A stretch of DNA of 64,000 nucleotides from Gillisia limnaea DSM 15749 (GTDB lineage: Bacteria > Bacteroidota > Bacteroidia > Flavobacteriales > Flavobacteriaceae), in the NCBI RefSeq assembly GCF_000243235.1, contig NZ_JH594606.1, positions 1,671,851-1,735,850 of the forward strand. Reading direction: 5' to 3'. This document shows positions 26,043-35,387 of the stretch, piece after piece. Positions within the stretch are counted from its first letter, which is position 1, and the number at the start of each line of letters is the position of its first letter. The translations under genes were made by a program, and so were the position numbers. The notes below the pieces were generated by a model, which did no database searches, was not told the DNA's origin, and saw only the letters and a program-made list of their open reading frames with translations.

Positions 26043-26950
26043 ACAAAACAATAAGAATAGGCACCCGCGATAGCGAATTAGCGCTATGGCAGGCAAAAAC
26101 CGTTCAATCTGCACTTGAAACATTAGGTCATAAAACCAACTTGGTTCCCGTGAAATCTACCGGAGACCTCAACTTAGACCAACCTTTGTATGAAATGGGA
26201 ATTACGGGGATTTTTACAAAAACCCTGGATATTGCCATGCTGACCGATAAAATTGATATTGCGGTACATTCCATGAAAGATGTACCAACTGCTTTGCCAA
26301 AAGGCATTGTGGAAGCCGCCATTCTAAAAAGAGCAAATTCAAAAGATATTTTAGTACATAAAGGCCTTGATTTTCTTGAATCCAAAGGCACTATTGCCAC
26401 CGGAAGCCTGCGCCGAAAAGCACAATGGCTTAACAAATACCCCCAACATGCGGTTGTAGATCTGCGCGGAAACGTAAACACCCGAATGAAAAAACTGGAA
26501 GAAAACAGTTGGGACGGAGCCATTTTTGCAGCCGCAGGACTTGAACGTATCAATCTTACTCCTGAAAATTATTTAACTCTAGACTGGATGATACCCGCTC
26601 CTGCTCAAGGCGCGATGCTTGTTGTTGCAAAAGAAAAAGACGAATTTTGTAGAAAGACGCTTTCAGCCCTGAACCATAAAGAATCTGAAATTTGTGTGCA
26701 TACAGAGCGTGAATTTCTAAAAACCCTTGAAGGTGGCTGCACAGCTCCCATTGGTGCTCTTGCCGAAATTAGGGATGGAATACTTTATTTCAAAGGCGGA
26801 CTATACAGCCTGGATGGAACACAAAAATTTGAAATTGAAAGAGTAGTTTCAGCAAATCAAACCCAGGGATTCGGGAAAAAATGTGCCGAAGAAATCCTGA
26901 AAAATGGAGGTTCAGAACTTATGAAAAAGATTAGGGAAGTGCTAAAATAA
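26039..26950 (+). CDS. hemC: Hydroxymethylbilane synthase (porphobilinogen deaminase)
   Basis: 303 residues. Joins four porphobilinogen units into hydroxymethylbilane. The cofactor-bearing Cys234 is in LEGGCTAPIGA; IGTRDSELALWQA, HSMKDVPT with the catalytic Asp region, and GSLRRKAQ are intact. Start overlaps the hemA stop by 4 bases, implying coupled translation; hemD follows after 7 bases. Confidence 0.96.
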   Translation: MNKTIRIGTRDSELALWQAKTVQSALETLGHKTNLVPVKSTGDLNLDQPLYEMGITGIFTKTLDIAMLTDKIDIAVHSMKDVPTALPKGIVEAAILKRANSKDILVHKGLDFLESKGTIATGSLRRKAQWLNKYPQHAVVDLRGNVNTRMKKLEENSWDGAIFAAAGLERINLTPENYLTLDWMIPAPAQGAMLVVAKEKDEFCRKTLSALNHKESEICVHTEREFLKTLEGGCTAPIGALAEIRDGILYFKGGLYSLDGTQKFEIERVVSANQTQGFGKKCAEEILKNGGSELMKKIREVLK

Positions 26951-26957
26951 TGCAATC

Positions 26958-27611
26958 ATGCCAACTGTCCTCTCCACCAAAATACTAGAACCTCATCAAA
27001 AACAATTATTGCTAAATGCCGGAATGTCCCTGGTAGAATACAATGCAATTAAAATTGAATTTAAAGATTTTGATCCCGGTAAGAAGTTTATAAAAAATGC
27101 GATCATTACAAGTAAGAATACCGCAAAGGCAATACTCAGGAAGAATCTTATAATTGAAAACTGTTTTTGCGTTGGAGAAAAAACAGCTGCCTTTTTAAAG
27201 GAAAAAAAGTATAATATTACCGAAATTGCAGATTATGGAACTGCTTTAGCTACTATAATTACAAAAAACTATTCTGATGAAAACTTCAGCTTCTTCTGCG
27301 GAGATAAACGCCGGGAGGAATTGCCATCAATTTTAAAGGAGAATACTATAAATGTAGAAGAAATTCAAGTCTATAAAACAACCTTAAATCCGAAGAAATT
27401 TCAACAGGAATTCGATGGAGTTTTGTTTTTTAGTCCTAGCGGAGTAAAAAGCTTTTTCAGCAAAAATAAAATCAAGAACAGCACCGCTTTCTGTATTGGT
27501 ACAACAACTGCTTCAGAAGCAAGAAAGTTTACAGAAAATATAGTAATTGCCACTAAACCAAGCATTGAAAATGTGATTGTACAGGTGGTAAAAAAAATAC
27601 CGACACCATGA
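26958..27611 (+). CDS. hemD: Uroporphyrinogen-III synthase
   Basis: 217 residues, somewhat short for the family (about 240-260) but with both lobes. Sequence conservation is low throughout HemD proteins; visible landmarks are [58 protein letters not shown] and [10 protein letters not shown]. Cyclises hydroxymethylbilane with inversion of ring D. Position between hemC and hemE makes the call firm; the stop overlaps the hemE start by 4 bases. Confidence 0.93.
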   Translation: MPTVLSTKILEPHQKQLLLNAGMSLVEYNAIKIEFKDFDPGKKFIKNAIITSKNTAKAILRKNLIIENCFCVGEKTAAFLKEKKYNITEIADYGTALATIITKNYSDENFSFFCGDKRREELPSILKENTINVEEIQVYKTTLNPKKFQQEFDGVLFFSPSGVKSFFSKNKIKNSTAFCIGTTTASEARKFTENIVIATKPSIENVIVQVVKKIPTP

Positions 27612-28636
27612 TTAAAAACGATCTATTTTTAAAAGCATTAAAGGGTGAAACCGTAGAGCGACCCCCGGTTTGGATGATGCGCCAGGCGGGAAGATACCTG
27701 CCGGATTTTATGAAATTGAAGGAGAAATATGATTTCTTCACCAGGTGCCGTACCCCGGAACTGGCAACAGAGATCACCGTAATGCCAATAAACCAGATAG
27801 GTCCAGATGCTGCGATCCTTTTTAGCGATATCCTGGTAATTCCCCAGGCGATGAATATTGAAGTGGAAATGAAGCCAGGTTTAGGACCCTGGCTACCAAA
27901 TCCTGTTCGAACTACACAGGATGTTCAAAAGGTCATTGTACCCGATGTGCATGAAACTTTAGGCTACGTAATGGATGCCATCAAAATGACCAAGAAGGAG
28001 CTCAATGATGAGGTTCCCCTAATAGGTTTTGCAGGTTCCCCCTGGACTATATTATGTTATGCGGTACAAGGACAGGGTTCTAAAAACTTTGATATCGCCA
28101 AAAAATTCTGTTTTACCAATCCGGCTGCAGCACATACCTTATTGCAAAAAATAACCGATACCACCATCGCCTATTTAAAAGCAAAAGTTGCCGCGGGCGT
28201 AGATGCCGTACAAATATTCGATTCCTGGGGAGGAATGCTTTCTCCAACCGATTATCAAATATTTTCATGGTACTATATTCAGCAAATCATCGATGCCCTA
28301 AAAGAAGAAACCCATGTGATCGCCTTTGGAAAGGGCTGCTGGTTTGCGTTGGATACCATGGCAAAATCTGGAGCTTCGGCTTTAGGAGTAGACTGGACCT
28401 GCTCTCCATTACATGCGCGTTATTTAAGCGGTGGGAAGATCACGCTTCAAGGTAATTTTGATCCTTCCCGATTGTATTCCCCTCCGGCAGAGATTAAAAA
28501 AATGGTGCATCAAATGATCGATGAATTTGGAAAAGACCGCTACATCGTTAATTTAGGCCACGGGATCTTACCCGATATTCCGGTAGAAAATGCCCGTGCT
28601 TTTGTTGATGCAGTTAAAGAATATAAGCCAAGATAA
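27608..28636 (+). CDS. hemE: Uroporphyrinogen decarboxylase
   Basis: 342 residues, full length. Decarboxylates the four acetate side chains of uroporphyrinogen III. N-terminal signature [17 protein letters not shown] (arginines that hold the substrate), [10 protein letters not shown] with the catalytic Asp, and the late [14 protein letters not shown] block with its conserved His are present. Overlaps hemD by 4 bases; an unknown gene follows after 3 bases. Confidence 0.96.
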   Translation: MIKNDLFLKALKGETVERPPVWMMRQAGRYLPDFMKLKEKYDFFTRCRTPELATEITVMPINQIGPDAAILFSDILVIPQAMNIEVEMKPGLGPWLPNPVRTTQDVQKVIVPDVHETLGYVMDAIKMTKKELNDEVPLIGFAGSPWTILCYAVQGQGSKNFDIAKKFCFTNPAAAHTLLQKITDTTIAYLKAKVAAGVDAVQIFDSWGGMLSPTDYQIFSWYYIQQIIDALKEETHVIAFGKGCWFALDTMAKSGASALGVDWTCSPLHARYLSGGKITLQGNFDPSRLYSPPAEIKKMVHQMIDEFGKDRYIVNLGHGILPDIPVENARAFVDAVKEYKPR

Positions 28637-28639
28637 GAA

Positions 28640-29140
28640 ATGGCAATAGTGGCAGGAATTAAAGGTTTAAACTTTTGGCAATTTTTCAAATTGGCAAAGG
28701 TTTTAATTTTGAAACCTTTCTTTATCGTCCCAACTTATAGGGCCACCAGAAAAACTGTTGAGATTTGTAATTCCCATTTTGGGAAAAAACATCATAAAAA
28801 TAATAGTACCAATGCTTTCAGGCATGCATTATGGAATTTCCTGATTTGTGAAAAATGTTATAAGACTTCAAATTCTATTGAAAAGGCCTCTATATGGGCT
28901 GAAAAAATAACCAGTCTCCACGAGATACTTTCACCAAACAGAGAGCTTTCCAAAATCATGGATCTCCATAACAACAGAATAGGAAGGGAGCTGTTTAAAA
29001 AAAATGCTTCAAAAAGTATTAATATTATTGCACTTCTTAAGGAAATGATGGAGAACGCGGTGCAGGTAAGCAGTATTGCAGAAATAGAAAACGCACCAAA
29101 CAGGTTGGTTTTTATTGAAAAATTAGAAACTCAATTATGA
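28640..29140 (+). CDS. Conserved protein of unknown function inside the hem operon (DUF6973-like)
   Basis: 166 residues, no signal peptide; one moderately hydrophobic stretch near 12-30. Conserved-looking core: NAFRHALWNFLICEKC (about 59-74), WAEKITSLHEIL, and MDLHNNRIGRELF (about 113-125). The HALW and DLHNN.GR pattern recalls the family I know as DUF6973, sometimes found in toxin or phage proteins; that memory is uncertain. It is locked into the heme operon (3 bases after hemE, 4-base ATGA overlap with hemF), so it must be made with the heme enzymes. His and Asp/Asn clusters could bind metal or heme, but this is only a guess. Confidence 0.6.
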   Translation: MAIVAGIKGLNFWQFFKLAKVLILKPFFIVPTYRATRKTVEICNSHFGKKHHKNNSTNAFRHALWNFLICEKCYKTSNSIEKASIWAEKITSLHEILSPNRELSKIMDLHNNRIGRELFKKNASKSINIIALLKEMMENAVQVSSIAEIENAPNRLVFIEKLETQL

Positions 29141-30039
29141 AGAAAAAGTTCTATAAATACATAGAGGATTTACAGGATACGATCACGTCCAGACTTGAAC
29201 AAATAGATGGGACGGCAAAATTTCGGGAAGATCTTTGGGAGCGGAAAGAAGGCGGGGGCGGAAGAACCCGTGTTATTGAAAATGGGGCTGTTTTTGAAAA
29301 AGGCGGAGTCAATATTTCAGCGGTTCATGGATCGCTTCCTCCGGCGATGCAGCAATATTTCAAAGTTGGCGATGTCGATTTTTTCGCTTGCGGCTTAAGC
29401 CTGGTCCTGCACCCAAAAAACCCAATGATTCCCACCGTTCATGCAAACTGGCGTTATTTTGAGATGTATGATACAAATGGAACGGTGATAGATCAATGGT
29501 TTGGCGGTGGACAGGATCTCACTCCTTATTATTTATTTGAAGAAGATGCGGTACATTTTCATCAGGTTTCGAAAAATGCCTGTGACAGTCATCATCCTGA
29601 ATTTTACTCCAGATATAAAAAGCAGTGTGATGAATATTTCTGGAACTCCCATCGCGAAGAAGCACGGGGAATAGGCGGTTTGTTTTTCGATTATTGTAAG
29701 GCCACGGAAGAAATGAGTATTGAAGACTGGTTTCATTTTGTGACCGAAGTTGGGGACAGCTTCCTGGAGGCGTATGTTCCCATTGCTGAAAAACGCAAGA
29801 ATTTGCCGTATTCAAAGGAGAATAGAACCTGGCAGGAAATAAGGCGGGGTCGCTATGTAGAATTCAACCTGGTTCACGACAAAGGCACCCTTTTCGGATT
29901 GAAAACCAATGGGAGAATTGAAAGTATTTTAATGAGCCTTCCTCCTCACGTGCAATGGGTGTATGATCATCATCCTGAAAAAGACAGCGAAGAAGAGAAA
30001 TTACTGAATGTATTGACGCATCCTAAGGATTGGATCTAA
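29137..30039 (+). CDS. hemF: Oxygen-dependent coproporphyrinogen III oxidase
   Basis: 300 residues. Converts coproporphyrinogen III to protoporphyrinogen IX with O2. Family blocks are GGGGRTRVIENGAVFEKGGV, MIPTVHANWRYFE, WFGGGQDLTPYY with conserved Asp, CDEYFWNSHREEARGIGG and RRGRYVEFNLVHDKGT. Its presence shows heme synthesis under oxygen; an anaerobic HemN may exist elsewhere. Start overlaps the upstream gene by 4 bases. 95 bases separate it from hemB. Confidence 0.96.
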   Translation: MKKKFYKYIEDLQDTITSRLEQIDGTAKFREDLWERKEGGGGRTRVIENGAVFEKGGVNISAVHGSLPPAMQQYFKVGDVDFFACGLSLVLHPKNPMIPTVHANWRYFEMYDTNGTVIDQWFGGGQDLTPYYLFEEDAVHFHQVSKNACDSHHPEFYSRYKKQCDEYFWNSHREEARGIGGLFFDYCKATEEMSIEDWFHFVTEVGDSFLEAYVPIAEKRKNLPYSKENRTWQEIRRGRYVEFNLVHDKGTLFGLKTNGRIESILMSLPPHVQWVYDHHPEKDSEEEKLLNVLTHPKDWI

Positions 30040-30134
30040 AAAGGTCTAAAAAGTGCTTCGTCATACCCGGAAATAAAACACAATTAAAGCTTCAGGCCTT
30101 AGATCCTGAAACCTGAATTTAAAACTATTAAGAG

Positions 30135-31109
30135 ATGTATCCATTAAGAAGAAACAGAAGATTGCGAACAAGCGAAGTAATACGTTCATTGGTGAGGGAA
30201 ACTATTATCAGCCCAAATGACTTTCTGGTACCTATATTTATTGTTGAAGGAAAAAATGTAAAGGAAGAGATCGCTTCAATGCCGAATTATTTTAGGTTTA
30301 GTCTGGATCTTCTGGAAAAAGAAGTGAAAGAATTGTGGGATCTGGGATTGAGATCGGTTTTGTTGTTTGTGAAGGTGCCTGATAATTTAAAAGACAATGT
30401 GGGAACCGAAGCTTTAAATGCCGACGGATTGATGCAACGGGCAATAAAAACCGTGAAAAATGCGGTTCCGGAAATGCTGGTGATGACAGATGTTGCTTTA
30501 GATCCCTATTCCTCTTTTGGACATGACGGAGTGGTTGCCGATGGCAAAATTCTAAACGATGATACCACAGCAATTTTGGCCGAAATGTCCCTTTCACACG
30601 CCAATGCCGGTGCCGATTTTGTTGCTCCAAGCGATATGATGGATGGTCGTATTTTCGAAATAAGAAGCCTCTTGGAAGATGAAGGTTTCTATGATACCGG
30701 AATTATGAGTTACAGTGCAAAATATGCCTCTGCTTTTTATGGTCCGTTTAGGGATGCGTTGGATTCTGCGCCGGGATTTGGAGATAAAAAAACCTACCAG
30801 ATGGACCCTGCAAACAGGGATGAAGCCATTAGGGAAACACTCATGGATATTGATGAAGGAGCCGATATTGTCATGGTTAAACCGGGACTTTGTTATCTAG
30901 ACATTGTTCGTGATATTAAAAATGTGGTAAATGTTCCTGTAGCGGTGTACCAGGTAAGCGGGGAATATGCAATGATAAAAGCTGCTTCAGAAAAAGGATG
31001 GCTGGATCACGACGCGGTCATGATGGAACAATTAACAGCCATAAAACGCGCCGGAGCCAATATGATCGCCAGTTATTTTGCCAAAGATGCGGTGAAACTT
31101 ATTTCCTGA
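30135..31109 (+). CDS. hemB: Porphobilinogen synthase (delta-aminolevulinate dehydratase)
   Basis: 324 residues. Condenses two 5-aminolevulinates. Schiff-base lysines lie in SYSAKYASAFYGPF and DIVMVKPGLCYLD. The metal loop reads DVALDPYSSFGHDG, so the three zinc-binding cysteines of the animal and E. coli type are replaced by Ala/Asp/Asp: a zinc-independent, Mg-type enzyme. Last gene of the heme run. The 95-base gap after hemF contains a 6-bp hairpin (TTCAGG/CCTGAA) but no terminator, so read-through is possible. Confidence 0.96.
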   Translation: MYPLRRNRRLRTSEVIRSLVRETIISPNDFLVPIFIVEGKNVKEEIASMPNYFRFSLDLLEKEVKELWDLGLRSVLLFVKVPDNLKDNVGTEALNADGLMQRAIKTVKNAVPEMLVMTDVALDPYSSFGHDGVVADGKILNDDTTAILAEMSLSHANAGADFVAPSDMMDGRIFEIRSLLEDEGFYDTGIMSYSAKYASAFYGPFRDALDSAPGFGDKKTYQMDPANRDEAIRETLMDIDEGADIVMVKPGLCYLDIVRDIKNVVNVPVAVYQVSGEYAMIKAASEKGWLDHDAVMMEQLTAIKRAGANMIASYFAKDAVKLIS

Positions 31110-31233
31110 TACAGTTCTAAGGGCTTCAAAGCTATCTTCTTTGATTTGAAAAATAGGATCCGGAGCTTTAAGCCTCTAATAATCAGAGCGAAATTATTAG
31201 CAAAAATTTAATTTTCTCTATCGACTTTCTATG

Positions 31234-31241
31234 TACATTTG
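31234..31241 (+). promoter_or_regulatory. Putative -7 box before the GTG-start gene at 31246
   Basis: TACATTTG fits TAnnTTTG and ends 4 bases before the GTG codon, so the message would be practically leaderless. Confidence 0.45.
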
Positions 31242-31245
31242 ATTT

Positions 31246-31602
31246 GTGAAAACCAATTTGTTAAATAGAATTTTTCCTTTAGTGCTTCTGGCACTATTGA
31301 ATGTATTTAGCAGTGCTGCTTTTTCAAATTCTTCGGCAGTTTCTAATTTAGATCCCAGGGATTACGATTATTTACAGGCCGATCAAAATACAGAGGCTTT
31401 ATTCTTTGAAGAAATTTCGGTTGGTAGTTATTTTCAGCTGGAGCCTGAGGATCTTTCAGGCAGTTCGGGATTTAGTCCTGGAATTTTACAAAACACATTA
31501 CTTCACAAAAAAGGCCAAAACCATTCCAATACATGGGTTTACCTTCCGGATTTTCGGGCTCTCATAGAAAATCAAATCTTTCCTTTCCATTTTTTTTGGT
31601 GA
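31246..31602 (+). CDS. Small secreted protein of unknown function
   Basis: 118 residues from a GTG codon. Signal peptide about 1-25 (LLNRIFPLVLLALLNVFSSA). The mature part is acidic and Ser-rich (DPRDYDYLQADQNTEALFF, LEPEDLSGSSGF) and ends with a short aromatic tail FPFHFFW. No family recognised. The GTG start is chosen because the first in-frame residues form the basic n-region of the signal peptide and the promoter box sits right in front. Possibly only expressed at low level or a recent gene. Confidence 0.5.
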   Translation: MKTNLLNRIFPLVLLALLNVFSSAAFSNSSAVSNLDPRDYDYLQADQNTEALFFEEISVGSYFQLEPEDLSGSSGFSPGILQNTLLHKKGQNHSNTWVYLPDFRALIENQIFPFHFFW

Positions 31603-31737
31603 AAACTATTTCAAAATAGGATTTCAGTCAGGCTTTTACACTAAAGGCTGTGGCTTTTTTGTGCAACCAAATATTTCTGTTTAACAGTAATACCTTAAGC
31701 ACAGCAACAATCAATTCACCTAAAAAAAATTAAAATA

Positions 31738-32226
31738 ATGGATACATCATCTGTCATCATTGGCCTTTTGTTAATGTTAGTGTTTGTGGGGCCTATACTT
31801 TATATGATCCTCAACCAATCAAACAAAAACAAAAACCGCTTAAAAAACCTTAAAAATCTGGGTTCCCAAAACAACATGAATCTGGACCAGATGGAATTGA
31901 CCAATTCTCTTTTATTAGGCCTCGATTCTAAATCAAAAAAACTGATCATCGTGGAACCTAAAAACAATATGCAATACGATATCATCGATTTGTGTGAAAT
32001 AAATCAAAGCCTGGTTTCCAAAAAGGCTCTGCCACAGGTAAACGGACAAAAGGAAAATACGGCGATCACGCACATAAGCCTGGACTTGTTCCAAAAACAT
32101 CCTAAAGAAACCCGCACCGAAATTATTTTTTATGATGAATACGATGATACAAGCTATAATGCCGAAACCCAGTTGTTTTTGGCCAATAAATGGGATAAAC
32201 TCATAAAATCCAATTTTTCAGCTTAA
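31738..32226 (+). CDS. Membrane-anchored protein of unknown function
   Basis: 162 residues. One N-terminal membrane helix (about 5-25, VIIGLLLMLVFVGPILYMIL), then a basic juxtamembrane part (NQSNKNKNRLKNLKN), then a soluble domain facing the cytoplasm by the positive-inside rule. The soluble part has LTNSLLLGLDSKSKKLIIV and YDIIDLCEINQ and a late IIFYDEYDD, a mixed alpha/beta pattern. I recognise no family. A strong terminator 70 bases downstream shows it is an independent unit or the end of one. Confidence 0.6.
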   Translation: MDTSSVIIGLLLMLVFVGPILYMILNQSNKNKNRLKNLKNLGSQNNMNLDQMELTNSLLLGLDSKSKKLIIVEPKNNMQYDIIDLCEINQSLVSKKALPQVNGQKENTAITHISLDLFQKHPKETRTEIIFYDEYDDTSYNAETQLFLANKWDKLIKSNFSA

Positions 32227-32297
32227 TCCCGGAAGTGGGTTTAATTTAAGGATCCTGCGGGACCTACGACCTTGATTTTAGGAAAGCATGAATTTAT

Positions 32298-32337
32298 AAG
32301 CTGTTACCGGAAGTTTTTTCGGTAACAGCTTTTTTTT
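32298..32337 (+). terminator. Rho-independent terminator after the 162-residue protein gene
   Basis: AAGCTGTTACCG (32298-32309) pairs perfectly over 12 bp with CGGTAACAGCTT (32320-32331), followed by a run of T to 32337. Confidence 0.9.
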
Positions 32338-32477
32338 AAGAATCCCATAAAGAAGTCACAAACTGCGAATTGGAAAGAAATTTAAACCTTCAAAGAGAGA
32401 TTAAACGGCTTTACCATTACTTTAGGTAAATTGTATTAAAGAATCCTTATTTTAGTGTCCTAAAATGAAATCTAACA

Positions 32478-33578
32478 ATGGAATTACTTATTCTTTATGC
32501 TACGCTTGCCATTTTCTTTTCATTTTTATGTTCTATACTGGAAGCGGTTTTACTTAGCATCACCCCTACCTTTATTCGTGTTAAAAAAAAGGAAGGGAAA
32601 GCCTATGCAACCACGTTAACCGATTTCAAAAGGGATATCGATAAACCTCTCATCGCCATTTTAACGGTAAACACGATTGCGCATACCGTGGGAGCAATTC
32701 TTGTAGGAGTGCAGGCGGAGAAAGTTTTTGGAGACGGTGGGAATTCAGTAGGAATCGTATCTGCTGTTATGACCCTGGCAATACTAATTCTTTCTGAAAT
32801 AATCCCAAAAACAATTGGAGCTACCTATTGGCAATCCCTGGGCAAATTTACTGCTATCACTTTAAAAGTCTTATTATTTCCATTGAAATATACCGGAATC
32901 CTGTGGTTGATGATGCTCACCACCAAACTAATAGGGAAATCGGCGCATGTAAGTACAATGAGTAGGGAGGAGTTTTTGGCAATTACCGATGCCGCCGAAG
33001 AAGAAGGTTTTTTCGAAGAAAAGGAAACTACGGTAATAAAAAATCTGCTCGTGTTTAAATCGGTCATGGCAAAAGATGTAATGACCCCGTTTTCTGTGGC
33101 TACGATTGAAGATGAATCCACCAGCATTGAAGTATTTCACCGCGCTCATAAAAATTTAAAATTCTCCAGAATCCCGGTTTATAAAAACAAACCCAATAAC
33201 ATCTCCGGATTTGTGCTTAAAGATGATATTCTTGAGGAAATGATAGATGAAAAAGGCCCGGAACCTTTAAGCATTTTAAAAAGGGATGTTTTCATCACAG
33301 ATCCCAACACTCCAATTCCAGAGCTTTTCGAGATCTTTATCAAACGAAAAGCGCATATTTCAATAGTAGCCGATCAATATGGAAATACCATAGGATTGGT
33401 AACAATGGAAGACATCATTGAAACCCTCTTGGGACTTGAGATCATGGATGAGAACGATCATATTGAAGACATGCAACTTATGGCTCGTCAAAACTGGGAA
33501 AAGCGGGCTAAAAAACTTGGACTTATTCAGCAAAATGATACCGAAACAAAATCTGCCAATAATGACGATCAGTCTTAA
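32478..33578 (+). CDS. CNNM/HlyC-CorC family membrane protein (DUF21 plus CBS pair)
   Basis: 366 residues. Residues about 1-170 form the DUF21/CNNM membrane domain (three to four helices; LYATLAIFFSFLCSILEAVL at the start). VMTPFSVATIEDES (about 200) opens two CBS domains to about 315, which bind adenine nucleotides in relatives. The acidic, short C-terminus lacks the separate CorC_HlyC transporter-associated domain of many homologues. Such proteins move or sense Mg2+ or Co2+, or sodium; the 'hemolysin' name is historical. Its 3' end overlaps the ogt start by 17 bases. Confidence 0.87.
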   Translation: MELLILYATLAIFFSFLCSILEAVLLSITPTFIRVKKKEGKAYATTLTDFKRDIDKPLIAILTVNTIAHTVGAILVGVQAEKVFGDGGNSVGIVSAVMTLAILILSEIIPKTIGATYWQSLGKFTAITLKVLLFPLKYTGILWLMMLTTKLIGKSAHVSTMSREEFLAITDAAEEEGFFEEKETTVIKNLLVFKSVMAKDVMTPFSVATIEDESTSIEVFHRAHKNLKFSRIPVYKNKPNNISGFVLKDDILEEMIDEKGPEPLSILKRDVFITDPNTPIPELFEIFIKRKAHISIVADQYGNTIGLVTMEDIIETLLGLEIMDENDHIEDMQLMARQNWEKRAKKLGLIQQNDTETKSANNDDQS

Positions 33579-34032
33579 AACTCCATTGGGGATTTGTGAA
33601 ATAACTGGTGATGAAGATGGAATTTCAGAAATTAGGATCGTGGATGAAGAACGGGAACTCAGCGATAGTGTTCCGGAAATTTTAATTCCTGCAGTTAAAC
33701 AAATTGAGGCTTATTTTAGAGGTGAATTAAAGGATTTCAGCTTAAAATTAAATCCAGAGGGAACTCCGTTTCAAAAAACAGTCTGGCAATCTTTGCGGGA
33801 AATTCCTTTTGGGAAAACCAACTCCTACATGGAAATATCTAAAAATTTGGGAGCTGTAAAAGCCATTCGTGCGGTGGCAGCCGCAAATGGAAAAAATCCT
33901 TTGTGGATTGTAATTCCCTGTCATCGGGTAATAGGCAGCGATGGCTCCCTTACCGGATATGCGGGAGGATTGTGGCGAAAAAAATGGTTATTGGAGCACG
34001 AAAACCCCTCTTCCCAACAAAGTCTTTTTTAG
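33562..34032 (+). CDS. ogt: Methylated-DNA--[protein]-cysteine S-methyltransferase
   Basis: 156 residues from ATG 33562 (MTISLKTPLGICEI). A longer frame from 33418 only adds residues antisense in character to the upstream coding frame, so the later start is chosen. Suicide DNA-repair protein that takes methyl groups from O6-methylguanine. Active-site Cys in IPCHRVIGSDG, helix-turn-helix block FQKTVWQSLREIPFGKTNSY and AIRAVAAANGKNP are intact. Ends GYAGGLWRKKWLLEHE as usual. Translationally overlaps the CNNM gene. Confidence 0.93.
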   Translation: MTISLKTPLGICEITGDEDGISEIRIVDEERELSDSVPEILIPAVKQIEAYFRGELKDFSLKLNPEGTPFQKTVWQSLREIPFGKTNSYMEISKNLGAVKAIRAVAAANGKNPLWIVIPCHRVIGSDGSLTGYAGGLWRKKWLLEHENPSSQQSLF

Positions 34033-34164
34033 CTTTTATGTTTCAGGAGCTATAACTTTTAGAAGTATAAATACTTTCTTCCTAAAATTGCTTAATTTTA
34101 AAAAGAAGTATTTGTTCCTCACCTTATAGAAGCTTTTGAATTAAAACACACTAAACACCTATTT

Positions 34165-35325
34165 ATGAAAATAATCTTACGCATTCTTGGCGCCTTCATA
34201 GTTTTTGTTCTTTTCGGAATTTTGCTCCTTTACATTTTCAATTATGAATATATTCTTCGGGGATTGCAAGTGGTTTATTTGCAAGGGCATACCACTGCTT
34301 ACATTGATGATCACCCTGAATTTAATAACCGAAAAATAGCTTCTGGAGATGCTTACCAGGCCTGGCTCAAACACAAAGAGTATAACAGTGTTTCTCCTAC
34401 AGAAAAGCTTCAGGAAACCAATGATAATTTGGGAACGATAGCTTTTCTAATCATAAAAAACGACAGTATCTGGTATGAAAATTATGCTGAAGGATATACG
34501 GACACTACCCTAACCAATTCTTTTTCCATGGCAAAATCCATCACCACTGCTTTACTTGGAAAGGCAATAAAAGATGGGTATATCAAAAGTTTGGAGCAAC
34601 CTGTGTCAGATTTTTTCCCGGAATTTAAAAATCCGGAATTTTCCGTTTTAAGCGTAGGAGACCTTGCGGCAATGTCTTCAGGTTTAAACTGGGATGAAGA
34701 TTATTACAATCCATTTTCTGTAACTGCCCGGGTTTATTTTGATGAAGATATAAGAAAAGTAGTAAAGGAACTTGATATCGTTAAACCACCGGGAACCGAA
34801 TTTGAATACCTTAGTGGAAATACCATTTTACTGGGAATGGTAGTAGAAAAAGCAACGGGTAAAAATCTATCCAGGTACTTAAGCGAAAGTTTCTGGATCC
34901 CAATGGGAATGAAAACAGATGCCTTGTGGCAACTAGACAGTAATGAAAGCGGCATGGAAAAAGCGTATTGCTGTATCGCTTCTAACGCAAAAGATTTTGC
35001 AAGGTTTGGAAAACTTTTCAAAGATCACGGAAAATGGAATAACAAGCAATTACTCGATTCAGCATTTATTGCAACAGCAACTGCTCCACGGTTTAAAGAC
35101 TCTCCGGAATATGGCTACGGATTCTGGCTTAGTGACTATAAAAACAAAGATATCTTTTATATGCGCGGCGTTTTAGGGCAATATGTGATTGTAATTCCTG
35201 AAGATGACCTTATCATTATTAGGCTTGGGCATAGCCTTATAAAACGCAAAAAAGAAGAAGACCATTCTCCTGACTTTTTTATCTATATAGACGAAACTTA
35301 TAAAATGCTAGACCATGATTCATAA
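34165..35325 (+). CDS. Membrane-anchored serine hydrolase (class C beta-lactamase fold)
   Basis: 386 residues. One N-terminal membrane helix (about 5-27) anchors a periplasmic beta-lactamase/PBP4-like domain. Nucleophile motif S121-M-A-K124 in NSFSMAKSITTALL, Tyr motif in FEYLSGNT, and a late WLSDY...YMRGVLGQYVIVIPE segment in place of the KTG box. Relatives include esterases and D-aminopeptidases; resistance function should not be assumed. Its last 33 bases are the left end of a 95-bp duplication reappearing at 36940, so the following insertion joined right at this gene's end. Confidence 0.87.
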   Translation: MKIILRILGAFIVFVLFGILLLYIFNYEYILRGLQVVYLQGHTTAYIDDHPEFNNRKIASGDAYQAWLKHKEYNSVSPTEKLQETNDNLGTIAFLIIKNDSIWYENYAEGYTDTTLTNSFSMAKSITTALLGKAIKDGYIKSLEQPVSDFFPEFKNPEFSVLSVGDLAAMSSGLNWDEDYYNPFSVTARVYFDEDIRKVVKELDIVKPPGTEFEYLSGNTILLGMVVEKATGKNLSRYLSESFWIPMGMKTDALWQLDSNESGMEKAYCCIASNAKDFARFGKLFKDHGKWNNKQLLDSAFIATATAPRFKDSPEYGYGFWLSDYKNKDIFYMRGVLGQYVIVIPEDDLIIIRLGHSLIKRKKEEDHSPDFFIYIDETYKMLDHDS

Positions 35326-35387
35326 GCTCAACCTGGAACATATTTTATTTCTTGACATTGAAACCGTGCCGGAGGAAAAGACATTTA
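35293..35387. repeat. 95-bp perfect direct repeat, left copy
   Basis: Identical to 36940-37034 (offset 1647). It spans the 3' end of the serine hydrolase gene and the first 24 codons of the exonuclease gene. Just upstream of it the two copies differ by a synonymous Asp codon (GAC against GAT), then diverge completely. Confidence 0.95.

Noticed and set aside
34165..35325. Beta-lactamase resistance gene
   Set aside because: The fold is class C-like with SxxK, but the KTG box is not conserved and a membrane anchor is present; such proteins are mostly esterases or peptidases.
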